Below, piece by piece: positions 29,695 to 37,546 of a stretch of 64,000 nucleotides of DNA; position 1 is the stretch's first letter; each line of letters starts with the position of its first letter. Source of the stretch: SAR86 cluster bacterium (lineage in GTDB: Bacteria > Pseudomonadota > Gammaproteobacteria > Magnimaribacterales > Magnimaribacteraceae); contig CP097969.1 in assembly GCA_023703575.1 (NCBI GenBank), forward strand, positions 434,001-498,000, in the 5' to 3' direction. Under the pieces are notes generated by a model, which saw nothing but the letters and a program-made list of their open reading frames with translations, did no database searches and was not told the DNA's origin. The translations under genes were made by a program, and so were the position numbers.

Positions 29695-31085
29695 TAATTG
29701 GAAGCGGACCGGCAGGATATGTCGCTGCAATAAGAGCTGCGCAACTCGGACTGAAAGTAGGGTGTGTTGAGCAATCATCTATTGGTGGAACTTGCTTAAA
29801 TATTGGCTGTATTCCATCAAAATCGTTACTAGATTCTTCATATAAGCATTATCAATTGGAAGACCAGTATTCAAAACATGGTATAGAAATAAAGGATGTA
29901 AGTATTGACTTGAAAAAGATGATGTCCAGGAAAGATGAAGTCGTGAAGCAGCTGACTAATGGAGTGAGTGCGTTATTTAAGTCTAATAATATTGATCTGA
30001 TCGAAGGCAAAGCAAAAGTTACATCTCATACATCAGTTGAAGTATCTAAAGTTAGTGAAAGTCATATTTATGAAACCAAGAATATAATTATTGCTACTGG
30101 TTCTAGCCCTACAGAATTAAATAATATCAACTTCACAAGCAACATCGTCGATAGTGAGGGAGCTTTGAAGTTTGAAAGAATACCCAAACAATTAATAGTT
30201 GTTGGAGCAGGAATAATCGGGCTGGAATTAGGAAGTGTTTGGGCAAGATTAGGGTCCGAAGTAACAATTTTGGAAGCTCAACAAGAGTTCTTGCCAATGT
30301 TGGATGCAAGGATGTCTAGACAAATTCTTAGAGAATTTAATAGACAAGGGTTAGATATAAGATTTGGGTCTAACATTTTAGATATTTCAGACACAACGAA
30401 TGGTGTGGAAGTCAAGTTCCAAGAAAATGGAGAAGATATTGATCTGAAGGCTGAAAAAATGATTGTAGCAATCGGAAGAAAGCCCAATACTCAAGATTTA
30501 TTCAATAATGATTTAGTTTCCATAGATGATAAAGGCTTTATCGAAGTCGATGAACATTGCCAGACTAAGACTAAGAACATATGGGCAATTGGAGATGCTG
30601 TGAGAGGACCAATGCTAGCTCATAAAGCTTCGGAAGAAGGAATTATGGTTGCGGAGAGAATATCTGGTGAAGATTCCCTAATCAATTATGCACACATTCC
30701 CAATGTTATTTATACTCATCCAGAAGTGGCTTGGGTTGGTAAAAGTGAAAAAGAGCTTAAGAAACTTAAGGTAGATTACAAATCTGGATCTTTCCCTTTT
30801 GCTGCTAGCGGAAGAGCACTCGCATCTGGAGATTCAATAGGTTCTGTTACCATCCATGCTGATAATCAAACAGATCAAATACTAGGGATTCAAGTCTTTG
30901 GACCTTCCGCAACTGAGATCATGCAACAAGGCTTGATAGCAATGGATAATAAAGTTACATCGGAAAAATTTAGTACAACTATATTCAGTCATCCCACCGT
31001 TTCAGAGGCGCTTCATGAAGCGACACTAGCGATGAATCAAAAGGCTGTTCATATTCAAAATAGAAAGAAGAAAATAAGCATCTAG
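29679..31085 (+). CDS. lpd: Dihydrolipoyl dehydrogenase (E3)
   Basis: The 468-residue flavoprotein reoxidises lipoamide in 2-oxoacid dehydrogenase or glycine cleavage complexes. The FAD motif is IIGSGPAGYVAAIRAAQLG; the redox disulfide is GGTCLNIGCIPSKSLL; the NAD motif is VVGAGIIGLELGSVWARLG; the dimer-interface active site is FSHPTVSEALHEA. Length is normal. No E1 or E2 genes are near, so it is a stand-alone copy. The ATG lacks a close ribosome site; see the leader ORF. Confidence 0.93.
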   Translation: MYDIVIIGSGPAGYVAAIRAAQLGLKVGCVEQSSIGGTCLNIGCIPSKSLLDSSYKHYQLEDQYSKHGIEIKDVSIDLKKMMSRKDEVVKQLTNGVSALFKSNNIDLIEGKAKVTSHTSVEVSKVSESHIYETKNIIIATGSSPTELNNINFTSNIVDSEGALKFERIPKQLIVVGAGIIGLELGSVWARLGSEVTILEAQQEFLPMLDARMSRQILREFNRQGLDIRFGSNILDISDTTNGVEVKFQENGEDIDLKAEKMIVAIGRKPNTQDLFNNDLVSIDDKGFIEVDEHCQTKTKNIWAIGDAVRGPMLAHKASEEGIMVAERISGEDSLINYAHIPNVIYTHPEVAWVGKSEKELKKLKVDYKSGSFPFAASGRALASGDSIGSVTIHADNQTDQILGIQVFGPSATEIMQQGLIAMDNKVTSEKFSTTIFSHPTVSEALHEATLAMNQKAVHIQNRKKKISI

Positions 31086-31303
31086 GCAGAATTCTCATCT
31101 GCCCTTTTACAACTTACCCATTTCTTTCTGAGCTTATTTCCATAATTCGGGAATGTTCTATCACACTTTTTCTTTATTGACTCTTCAACTTTGCTCAATC
31201 TGGAATCATCAGTACTTATAATATTTTTTAGTTGATAATCGAAAGATAAAGAATAAAGACTATAAGAAGATAAAAACCATAGTGTTAGCAGTAATTTTTT
31301 CAT
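31082..31303 (-). CDS. Small secreted protein, unknown
   Basis: The product has 73 residues with a signal peptide (MKKLLLTLWFLSSYSLYSLS) and a short, basic mature part with two cysteines (KKKCDR and VSCKRAD), which could form one disulfide. Not recognised. It overlaps the lpd stop by 4 bp on the other strand. Confidence 0.55.
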   Translation of the reverse strand: MKKLLLTLWFLSSYSLYSLSFDYQLKNIISTDDSRLSKVEESIKKKCDRTFPNYGNKLRKKWVSCKRADENSA

Positions 31304-31312
31304 AGATATATT

Positions 31313-31537
31313 CTAATTTCGTTTATTTTCCTTTAGGTTGTCGAATACTGAATTGACTTCTTCTTCCTCGAGGCTTTCACCAAACTCATCTATCAGCTGA
31401 GACATATCATCATAATCCCTCTCATCACTTATGAGAGACCTTTTACTAAATTCGTCCTCTGTCATTAGTTGACGCATAGGCGGCTTGACTTCATCAACGC
31501 CTGCTCTCCAAAACAATTTGAGCAATTTTTTTATCAC
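31313..31537 (-). CDS. Small acidic protein, unknown
   Basis: A 74-residue frame with a GTG start that touches the stop of the upstream gene. The first helix is basic and hydrophobic (IKKLLKLFWRAG), the rest is acidic (for example ESLEEEEVNSVFDNL). It looks like a real protein by composition and tight spacing; function unknown. Confidence 0.5.
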   Translation of the reverse strand: MIKKLLKLFWRAGVDEVKPPMRQLMTEDEFSKRSLISDERDYDDMSQLIDEFGESLEEEEVNSVFDNLKENKRN

Positions 31538-31698
31538 TATTCAAAAGGCTCCCAAAGCTCTATAGGAAAACCTTTTTTTGAGTGCTCAGTTGAATAACCT
31601 TTAAAGTAAATTTTCCTACCTTTTCGGTCTTTTTTTGTATCACCAATTTTATAAAGTTTTTTTGGCATAGACTTAAGATCATTAATTAAAGTTTCCAT
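31537..31698 (-). CDS. Small basic protein, unknown
   Basis: A 53-residue product if the ATG at 31698 is used; the longer GTG start at 31728 adds a stretch that overlaps the upstream gene. It is rich in Lys and Gly, with KIGDTKKDRKGRKIYFKGY and a terminal IELWEPFE. No family recognised. Confidence 0.4.
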   Translation of the reverse strand: METLINDLKSMPKKLYKIGDTKKDRKGRKIYFKGYSTEHSKKGFPIELWEPFE

Positions 31699-31888
31699 TG
31701 GTAATAAGTAACCATACAAAAAAACCACTCACTACAAGTATTGAGATGTAGACACTCCATTTATTAGCCATTTGTTTTCTTGCTTTTTCAACATCTGGAT
31801 TTTCTTCTTTATTAGAGTTATCGGATAAATTTCTAAACCATAATATTCCGACAAAAATTAATATAGCTAATAAAATAAGCTCAATCAT
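31682..31888 (-). CDS. Small membrane protein, unknown
   Basis: The 68-residue product has two predicted membrane helices (about residues 2-18 and 45-63) and a polar loop between. Not recognised. It is in a run of small minus-strand genes. Confidence 0.5.
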   Translation of the reverse strand: MIELILLAILIFVGILWFRNLSDNSNKEENPDVEKARKQMANKWSVYISILVVSGFFVWLLITNGNFN

Positions 31889-31894
31889 ATTTCT

Positions 31895-31966
31895 TTAAAA
31901 GAAGAGTTCAATTGCAACTACAATTATAAGACAAATACCTATTACCCAATTCACCCAGTTATTCAT
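31895..31966 (-). CDS. Possible 23-residue membrane peptide
   Basis: An ATG frame of 23 codons plus stop fills the gap between two small genes. The product is one hydrophobic helix (WVNWVIGICLIIVVAIELFF). It overlaps the stop of the gene above by 8 bp, a spacing that fits coupled translation. Support is limited to composition and position. Confidence 0.35.
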   Translation of the reverse strand: MNNWVNWVIGICLIIVVAIELFF

Positions 31967-32147
31967 TCAAATTAGTATATTCTTTTTTCTTCCTATAAAT
32001 GTAGATGATTTCGGGAATTCCTAAAAGATTAAAAATTAAAAAAAATAAAAAAGACTTTTTTTCATTTAGTTTGGAAGCAATCCAACAAGCATGATAAGTC
32101 CAATAAACCTCCCAAGCAGTTAATAAAACTAATAAAATTATCAACAT
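31959..32147 (-). CDS. Small membrane protein (phospholipase D-nuclease N-terminal-like layout)
   Basis: The 62-residue protein has two membrane helices; the second is followed by GIPEIIYIYRKKKEY, a layout seen in small membrane proteins such as DUF5652. The WTYHACWIASKLNEKK loop is charged. Function unknown. Confidence 0.5.
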   Translation of the reverse strand: MLIILLVLLTAWEVYWTYHACWIASKLNEKKSFLFFLIFNLLGIPEIIYIYRKKKEYTNLNE

Positions 32148-32192
32148 TTGATGATTATTTTAGATATTAAGAATAATATTAATTACTCTTTT

Positions 32193-32432
32193 TTAATCAT
32201 TTATTTTCTTCCAGGGTAGAAAGTGTATCTTCCCAACTAAGGTGTACCTTGCTAGCCAACCTAATCCAGAACAAGAAAAGAAAACGAATAAAGCAAACAC
32301 AATTAAACCAAACCTTTGAATATTATATAAATTTGGAAGGACACTAATATAAAGCGCAGTGAGCGCAAAAAGAATTCCCGATAGGAAACTTCCCCAATGA
32401 ACAACTAAACTAAATCCTTTAAGTATATTCAT
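32193..32432 (-). CDS. Small membrane protein, unknown
   Basis: The 79-residue protein has two hydrophobic helices (about 10-30 and 40-60) and a short basic tail. No motif is recognised. It stands between two other small minus-strand genes. Confidence 0.5.
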   Translation of the reverse strand: MNILKGFSLVVHWGSFLSGILFALTALYISVLPNLYNIQRFGLIVFALFVFFSCSGLGWLARYTLVGKIHFLPWKKIND

Positions 32433-32506
32433 CAGGGCTATGTTTATTTATCCTCAAAATCTGTGAGGATTATCAGAGTAAATAAAACTTCACTAACGTA
32501 GTTCAT

Positions 32507-32896
32507 CTAGAATAATCTCGAACTTTCAATATCCTGCAGTCTTATTTCTCTAGCCTCTGCAGATTGTTCAATAGTAATCCTTTTACATTGATAAGTTTCC
32601 AAATCGCATGCGGGACATTTTTTTAAAGTTACCTGACCCGTATTTCTATTGATAAGTGCATCTTCATTGCTCACAACAAATTTAATTTCGGTTGGCTTCA
32701 TTTCAATACTTTTCAAAATAAGCGGAGTTTTGGGTTCATCATATTTCCAAGCAAGATGCTCATTTCTGACTAAATCAATTTGAAACCAATAAGTTTTTTC
32801 ACATTCCAGTTGGATAGTTTCATCATCTGTTCTTACATCAGTCCAAGCACAGGTAGAATGCAGAACTCCTGTTATTAACAAAAGTTTTTTAATCAT
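32507..32896 (-). CDS. Secreted protein of unknown function
   Basis: The 129-residue product has a signal peptide (MIKKLLLITGVLHSTCAWT). The mature part has four to five cysteines, with CPACDLETYQC as a close set, suggesting disulfides or metal binding in the periplasm. No family recognised. Confidence 0.55.
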   Translation of the reverse strand: MIKKLLLITGVLHSTCAWTDVRTDDETIQLECEKTYWFQIDLVRNEHLAWKYDEPKTPLILKSIEMKPTEIKFVVSNEDALINRNTGQVTLKKCPACDLETYQCKRITIEQSAEAREIRLQDIESSRLF

Positions 32897-32957
32897 AAAT
32901 GTTAATTAATAATACAAAAATTATTATGGCAGAAAAGAAAATAAATACATCTTTCAT
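32889..32957 (-). CDS. Possible 22-residue membrane peptide
   Basis: An ATG frame of 22 codons lies directly upstream of and overlaps the secreted protein gene by 8 bp. The product is nearly all hydrophobic (VFIFFSAIIIFVLLINIY). Evidence is only position and composition. Confidence 0.3.
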   Translation of the reverse strand: MKDVFIFFSAIIIFVLLINIYD

Positions 32958-32970
32958 CTAAGCAATAATA

Positions 32971-33159
32971 TCAATCTCTATAGTTAAGTGATTTCCAGCC
33001 TAGATAAGAGATTCCGATGGCAATTAATATTGAAACTATGTAAGGCAAACTTATACCAAAAAAAATCATTTCTGCCCCAAAGACAACCCTTGCAGTGTGA
33101 GCAACTGCCATTGAAAAGTATATGCAAGCAGTTATTGTTAGTAAGGTATTTTTATCCAT
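32971..33159 (-). CDS. Small membrane protein, unknown
   Basis: The 62-residue product has two hydrophobic segments (about 5-25 and 33-52). AGGAGATTTAA before the start is a good ribosome site. It is the first of the small minus-strand genes in transcription order. Function unknown. Confidence 0.5.
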   Translation of the reverse strand: MDKNTLLTITACIYFSMAVAHTARVVFGAEMIFFGISLPYIVSILIAIGISYLGWKSLNYRD

Positions 33160-33370
33160 TTAAATCTCCTTTATGTTGTACACAAAGCACTTCTACTTCT
33201 ATTTTTTATTTTCTTCGTTCTTAGTTCTATCTTACATTTGTCTTCTATACAAAGGAAACTATTACTCATGCAAATCTCTATCGATTGGAAAAGTAGAGAT
33301 TTTTACCCCTTATGTGTACCTTAAATTTGTCATCAAACTCTTAATATTCTCTATATAATGTTTCAACGAT

Positions 33371-33448
33371 AGACACGTAGCTCAGTCTGGTTAGAGCACC
33401 ACCTTGACATGGTGGGGGTCGGTGGTTCAAGTCCACTCGTGTCTACCA
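33371..33448 (+). tRNA. tRNA-Val (anticodon GAC), island integration site
   Basis: The cloverleaf is complete: acceptor AGACACG/CGTGTCT, anticodon stem CCACC/GGTGG around TTGACAT (anticodon GAC), T loop TTCAAGT, discriminator A and encoded CCA. A TATAAT -10 box ends at 33359, 11 bp upstream. Its last 48 bp recur at 47982-48029, which marks it as the attachment site of a genomic island. Confidence 0.95.
33401..33448 (+). repeat. attL-type direct repeat (inside tRNA-Val)
   Basis: The 48 bp from ACCTTGACAT to the encoded CCA are repeated at 47982-48029 with one mismatch. The repeat covers the anticodon loop to the 3' end. Confidence 0.88.
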
Positions 33449-33551
33449 CCCCTCCCAGCTAGTTTTCCATTGATTTAAAGGCTTTTCAGCTAAATCCCGT
33501 TTTACAGATTAAGAAGGTTTAAACCGATTAAGTTCGTTTTAGCACGCAAAA

Positions 33552-33574
33552 AAGTGGTATACAAAGTGGTATAC
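33552..33574 (+). repeat. AGTGGTATAC tandem pair, left island end
   Basis: AAGTGGTATAC occurs at 33552-33562 and again at 33564-33574 (12-bp period). A matching pair lies near the right end at 47901-47923. They could be integrase arm-type sites. The second copy also contains TATACT, 13 bp before the next gene's ATG, so it may double as a -10 box. Confidence 0.6.
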
Positions 33575-33588
33575 TCAAATCCAATAAT

Positions 33589-34314
33589 ATGGGTTATTTC
33601 ATCTTCATAATCTTAAGTGCTGGGTTAATTTTCTTCTTATATAAAGTCCAGTCTCCAAGCCAAAAGGCAGAAAATCATAAATCTGAAGTTTTTTTTCCTA
33701 AGGATCAAGATATAGAAAAGTATTCCTCTCTTCTTAAAGAGGCAACATCCTATAAAAAAGAAGATATCGAAAAGTCTATTGAGTTAATTAGAAGCGCATT
33801 AGATATCACAAAAAGTTATCCTGTATCAGCAAAGAGACAGGCAATAACAAAACTAGCCGACTACGAACGTATAAATGGCAACTTTCAAAGTTCGCTGACC
33901 ATCTTACATCAAGCCTATAAGGAGAGTATTTATTCTAATGATTTTTACATGAGAGCCATGGAGGCAAGCATTTTAATTAGCTATATAGACATACAGTTAA
34001 GAAAGATGAATATAAAGAATTTCTCATTTCAAACTGAGGCTGATAAATTACAGATAATTGCATTAGCGGTTCAGGGCAGGGTAGATTCAATCAAGGATCG
34101 TTTGCCCCAAAGCCTTACAAATTTAGAGATTAAAGAATTTATTGAATTGCATTCCAGAACCTTAGAATTTTTTCAAGATAATGATCCCTTGAATAATGAT
34201 AAAAATTGGGTGTCTAACCAATCTCTCAACAACGCTTATTTCAAATTAATAGAAGAGATAGATCAGGGTATTGAAGAAAAAATAATAAATCTTTTAAGAG
34301 AGGTCATAACTTGA
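33589..34314 (+). CDS. Membrane-anchored helical-repeat protein, unknown
   Basis: The 241-residue product has one N-terminal membrane helix (residues 2-19) and then an all-helical region with TPR-like spacing, such as SIELIRSALDITKSYPVSA and AKRQAITKLADYERINGNF. No catalytic motif is seen. It lies first in the island and overlaps the next gene (34311) by 4 bp, so the two are co-translated, and a role with the nuclease candidate is possible. The ATG has no clear ribosome site; the transcript may be nearly leaderless. Confidence 0.6.
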   Translation: MGYFIFIILSAGLIFFLYKVQSPSQKAENHKSEVFFPKDQDIEKYSSLLKEATSYKKEDIEKSIELIRSALDITKSYPVSAKRQAITKLADYERINGNFQSSLTILHQAYKESIYSNDFYMRAMEASILISYIDIQLRKMNIKNFSFQTEADKLQIIALAVQGRVDSIKDRLPQSLTNLEIKEFIELHSRTLEFFQDNDPLNNDKNWVSNQSLNNAYFKLIEEIDQGIEEKIINLLREVIT

Positions 34315-35030
34315 TGGAAGAAACAGAAGAGCAAATATTAAAAGCTATTCAAGAGGTAAGGGATTTTTTAGAAAAGAATCCTTCGGAAAAAAATCCAAAA
34401 AATAAAGAATCTATCTCTCAAAATATTAGAAATGGTTTTACAAAAGTTATAGCTCCAAATGAGCCTACGACTACCCCAGATGACTTAACCTCCGAAGTTT
34501 TAGAGATTGCATATGATCATCCCTCAGAGGATAGAAAAAAAATTCAAAAACAGTACCTAGACCAAAAGCAAGCTGAGATGATGATAGGTGAACTACTTGA
34601 AAGGTATATATATTCCAAAGGTCAAAAATACGGATGGGTATTTACAGCCGAGTGTATTGGGGCTGTAGATTTTATAAAAAGGACTGATAATGGGTGGACT
34701 TCATTGCAAATTAAAAATAGCGACAATTCAGAAAACTCCTCATCAAAGTCAGTTAGAGATAAAACCGAAATAATGTTTTGGTTTAGAAGATATTCTGAGC
34801 AAGAAAAGATTACCCCCACGCTAAAAAAAAATGGAGAGCTTAGTAAAAGATCAAGGGGGTATACTAAATTTCCTCACATATATAAAAAAATGCAAGAATC
34901 TGGCATCTATGAACCTTTTGAATCACCACAATATAATTGGCACAATTTTCCTGACGAGGAACTCAAAGAAGAATTAAGTGAAAAAGATTTTCGTATTTAT
35001 ATCAAAAATCACTTTACTAGCCTTGACTAA
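34311..35030 (+). CDS. PD-(D/E)XK nuclease candidate, SinI-like restriction enzyme
   Basis: The 239-residue protein has an N-terminal helical part and a core that reads as a PD-(D/E)XK fold: GELLERYIYSKG, then CIGAVDFIKRTDNGW, then SLQIKNSDNSENSSS. The Glu, Asp and Q-x-K are in the right order for catalysis. The stretch with QIKN, ENSSS and the later FWFRRYS resembles what I remember of the SinI family (site GGWCC), but I cannot check. No methyltransferase is directly next to it; the one at 36239 may protect its site. It ends at a hairpin. Confidence 0.5.
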   Translation: MMEETEEQILKAIQEVRDFLEKNPSEKNPKNKESISQNIRNGFTKVIAPNEPTTTPDDLTSEVLEIAYDHPSEDRKKIQKQYLDQKQAEMMIGELLERYIYSKGQKYGWVFTAECIGAVDFIKRTDNGWTSLQIKNSDNSENSSSKSVRDKTEIMFWFRRYSEQEKITPTLKKNGELSKRSRGYTKFPHIYKKMQESGIYEPFESPQYNWHNFPDEELKEELSEKDFRIYIKNHFTSLD

Positions 35031-35031
35031 A

Positions 35032-35072
35032 TTTGCCTCGAGAATTCTCAAGATTTGATTCCCGAGGCACAA
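35032..35072. terminator. Hairpin between convergent genes
   Basis: TGCCTCG (35034-35040) pairs with CGAGGCA (35063-35069), flanked by ATTT and CAAATTTT. A palindrome GAGAATTCTC lies in the loop. It sits between the nuclease candidate and the 35076 gene and may end both. Confidence 0.5.
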
Positions 35073-35075
35073 ATT

Positions 35076-35330
35076 TTAATGATGTTTAGAATTTAAAAAT
35101 AACTCTAATTCGTTAATTCTAGAAATAACTTCTTCAGTTGAATCGAAAAGATCCCTTAATTTAAGGTTCTCTTCGTTTTCTCTCTTTGAAAGAGACAACT
35201 CAATTAACAGTTTTGCAATAAGAGTAAAGTTTCCTTGTCTGAAATAAATCTCTTCTAGTCTAAAACAGATGTATTTACTTCCATCCAAGAGCGCCTCTTT
35301 GATTTCTTCTTGAATATCATTTTTATCCAT
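35076..35330 (-). CDS. Small helical protein, unknown
   Basis: The ATG at 35330 is chosen because GGAG precedes it by 6 bp; a second ATG at 35342 would leave the ribosome site inside. The 84-residue product is charged and mostly helical (ELSLSKRENEENLKLRDLF). Not recognised. A heptanucleotide repeat array lies 63 bp upstream. Confidence 0.5.
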   Translation of the reverse strand: MDKNDIQEEIKEALLDGSKYICFRLEEIYFRQGNFTLIAKLLIELSLSKRENEENLKLRDLFDSTEEVISRINELELFLNSKHH

Positions 35331-35363
35331 TAGATTCTCCATAAGATCACAATAGTTAATGCG

Positions 35364-35387
35364 ATCGATTAATAAAAAATTATCGAT
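35364..35387. repeat. Inverted repeat upstream of the 35076 gene
   Basis: ATCGATTAAT and ATTATCGAT form a hairpin with one bulged T and an A5 loop. It lies between the small gene's start and the heptad array, a position suited to an operator or to stem formation. Confidence 0.35.
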
Positions 35388-35392
35388 ATTCT

Positions 35393-35441
35393 TTCGTGGT
35401 TCGTGGTTCGTGGTTCTTAGTTCGTGGTTCTTAGTTCGTGG
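35393..35441 (+). repeat. Heptanucleotide tandem array (7 units)
   Basis: Seven consecutive 7-bp units are seen. Units 1, 2, 3, 5 and 7 are TTCGTGG; units 4 and 6 are TTCTTAG. The array lies 63 bp upstream of the start of the 35076 gene (transcribed away from it) and 18 bp past the stop of the restriction enzyme gene. Slippage could change the promoter spacing. Confidence 0.9.
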
Positions 35442-35459
35442 AAATTTAGCTTTTTTAGA

Positions 35460-36242
35460 TTACATGGAATTAATTTTGTCTTCAAGCTTTTCTCTTAATT
35501 CATTGCCAGTTTCTAAGAATAAAGCTACAAGCTCATCATAAATCTTTTCTCCAGCTAGCCAATCCCAAAACTCTTCTTGAATTAGTACTTCTCTAGAATC
35601 TAGACTAAACAGATCACTTCCTGAGAATCTTTTATAAGGTTTTGGAAAATAAGGATTAAAAGGGAAGGCAATTGATGGAAATACTTCTATATCCTTTCTA
35701 ATGCTGTATCTAAGTGCTGTCCAGCGAAGAAGCTTCTGTTTAAGCGCTTCAAATTCTTTTTTATTTGGTTTGGGGCTTGTTATATCGATGTAATATTCTT
35801 TATTTCCTTTTTTTAAGAAAAGATCGACTGTAGTGTCAGGATAATCATAATCAATTTCAGATTTATTGATGCTTTCAACTATTTTCTTTATCTTTTCTAT
35901 ATCGTCTAAATAATCAGGACTTTTTGCTTTGCTTTGAATATTTTTAAAGGTTGTAAATATTTTATTCTCTGTTTTATTGTCTATAGACCCTTCCAATTCA
36001 TATTGAGTATATGCTTTGAATCCTCCTTTTTCTTCAGCAATAAGAGCAGCTATTTGTTCAAACATAGACATACCGGCTGAAGTTGTTACAGAATGAACAA
36101 AGGAATGAATTGCGCTGTACTTTTCTCCCACAAGACTCTCTTTAAATGGAGAGTATTTGGATTCTCTTTTATAAGATTCTATCTTCTTAAGAAAAGGCTT
36201 CTTAATTATTTCTTTAATCTTATTTTCTAATTGGATGTTCAA
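35460..36242 (-). CDS. TdeIII-like type II restriction endonuclease
   Basis: The 260-residue protein lies directly behind a cytosine-5 methyltransferase, overlapping its stop by 4 bp. The segments TTVDLFLKKGNKEYYIDITSPKP and LKQKLLRWTALRYS, followed by FPFNPYFPKPYKRFSG, match my memory of the TdeIII family, which cuts GGNCC. VDLF and the D-I-T-S-P-K element could supply the metal-binding residues of a PD-(D/E)XK core. Family assignment is from memory; the role as partner endonuclease is strongly supported by position. Confidence 0.75.
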   Translation of the reverse strand: MNIQLENKIKEIIKKPFLKKIESYKRESKYSPFKESLVGEKYSAIHSFVHSVTTSAGMSMFEQIAALIAEEKGGFKAYTQYELEGSIDNKTENKIFTTFKNIQSKAKSPDYLDDIEKIKKIVESINKSEIDYDYPDTTVDLFLKKGNKEYYIDITSPKPNKKEFEALKQKLLRWTALRYSIRKDIEVFPSIAFPFNPYFPKPYKRFSGSDLFSLDSREVLIQEEFWDWLAGEKIYDELVALFLETGNELREKLEDKINSM

Positions 36243-37531
36243 TTTATAAATTTTTGTTTCATCAGTTCTCCAATAATAGAATTAACAACATTTACAGGAA
36301 CTGCATTTCCAAATTGTTTTTTCGCTAATTTATCATTTTCGTCAATATCGAATTTATCTGGAAATCCTTGAAGTCTTGCCGCTTCTCTACCTGTGATGAG
36401 TCTTAAATTATTCTTTTTATATATCTTTTCTATAAAGTCTTTTTTGTATTGATCTTTATCTTTCGAAGGAATCTTTTTAGTTGCAATGTAATCTCTATTT
36501 TCTGTTGCTGTGATTGTTGAGAAAACTGGTGATTGAGGGAGAAAAACTCTATACACCCCATCAATACCTGCAGAATTCTTTGTATTTCTTAGCTCATATC
36601 TTCCATCTTCTTCCTGCTTTAAGAAATTTCTATCCACAAGCTTATCTAATTCTTTTACCTTTAAATCAGGAATGAGCTCCTTCAAATCTTCATAGGACAA
36701 TGGATTGCCATCCCAAGGTCCGTATTTTGATTTCCTTCTGTTTTTTAAGACTGTAAGACAAATATCTCTATCTCTTTGAGAGCTTCTTTTTATATCCCAT
36801 GAATGTATTGATGTGTGACCGTCTCTGGTATCACAGAATATAAAGAAATCATTCAGCTCACCAGCTGTTTGAAAGAAATTGGGAGAGAAGCTAACCCTAT
36901 CTCCTAGAAGATCTCTTTCTACAGTTCTCTTTGCAATCTTCTTATCTTTAAAGTCATCGATAATATCTGATAGGGAAGGGTTCTTGTTTAAGGCTTTGGG
37001 GAATTCAAAATCAATTTTCGGTAAGATATCTTTTCTAATACCAACCAAAAATATTCTCTCTCTATTTTGAGGCAAACCAAAATCAAAGGCATTTAATAAT
37101 TTAAAGTAAGTTCTATACCCTGCTTTTTTAAACTCTCTAAGAAGAAGGTCAAGGTTATCTCTATTTCTTGGATCATAAAGTCCTTTAACATTCTCATACA
37201 CAAAGACTCTAGGCTGATTGAGTCTAGTAACTCGAATTGTATCTTCCCAGAGTTTTCCTCTGGGATCATCAAATCCTTTTTTTGAACCTGCAATAGACCA
37301 GCTTTGACAGGGAACACCACCAAAGTACACATCTGCATAAGGTAATTTCTTTAATTGAGTTATATCTCCAAAAGCAGTTTCTTTAGATGTCCTAAAATTT
37401 TTTTCATAAACTGCTATGGCAGGCTTATCAACTTCTGAAAAGCCTATAGATGTTCCGCCATTCTTTTCTGCAGCCACTCTGAAGCCTCCCACGCCAGAGA
37501 AGAAATCAATAAAGGTAAATTTTTTTGACAT
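36239..37531 (-). CDS. DNA cytosine-5 methyltransferase (restriction-modification)
   Basis: The 430-residue enzyme shows all main C5-methyltransferase motifs: FIDFFSGVGGFRVA (I, residues 7-20), GGVPCQSWSIAGSKKGF with the catalytic Cys (about residue 75), VYENVKGL (VI), QNRERIFLVGI (VIII), and AARLQGFPDKF near the end with FGNAVPVNVV (X). The long stretch between VIII and X holds the target recognition region. It probably protects the site cut by the adjoining endonuclease, likely GGNCC if that family call is right. The gene lies 15 bp downstream of the Fic gene, so the three are one operon. Confidence 0.92.
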   Translation of the reverse strand: MSKKFTFIDFFSGVGGFRVAAEKNGGTSIGFSEVDKPAIAVYEKNFRTSKETAFGDITQLKKLPYADVYFGGVPCQSWSIAGSKKGFDDPRGKLWEDTIRVTRLNQPRVFVYENVKGLYDPRNRDNLDLLLREFKKAGYRTYFKLLNAFDFGLPQNRERIFLVGIRKDILPKIDFEFPKALNKNPSLSDIIDDFKDKKIAKRTVERDLLGDRVSFSPNFFQTAGELNDFFIFCDTRDGHTSIHSWDIKRSSQRDRDICLTVLKNRRKSKYGPWDGNPLSYEDLKELIPDLKVKELDKLVDRNFLKQEEDGRYELRNTKNSAGIDGVYRVFLPQSPVFSTITATENRDYIATKKIPSKDKDQYKKDFIEKIYKKNNLRLITGREAARLQGFPDKFDIDENDKLAKKQFGNAVPVNVVNSIIGELMKQKFIN

Positions 37532-37546
37532 CTGAATAGATAAATT

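Noticed and set aside
33449-33588. Remnant of an integrase gene next to tRNA-Val
   Set aside because: No frame in this stretch shows tyrosine-recombinase residues; it holds only repeats and a likely promoter.
35393-35441. CRISPR array
   Set aside because: Units are 7 bp with no spacers, and no cas genes are in the window.
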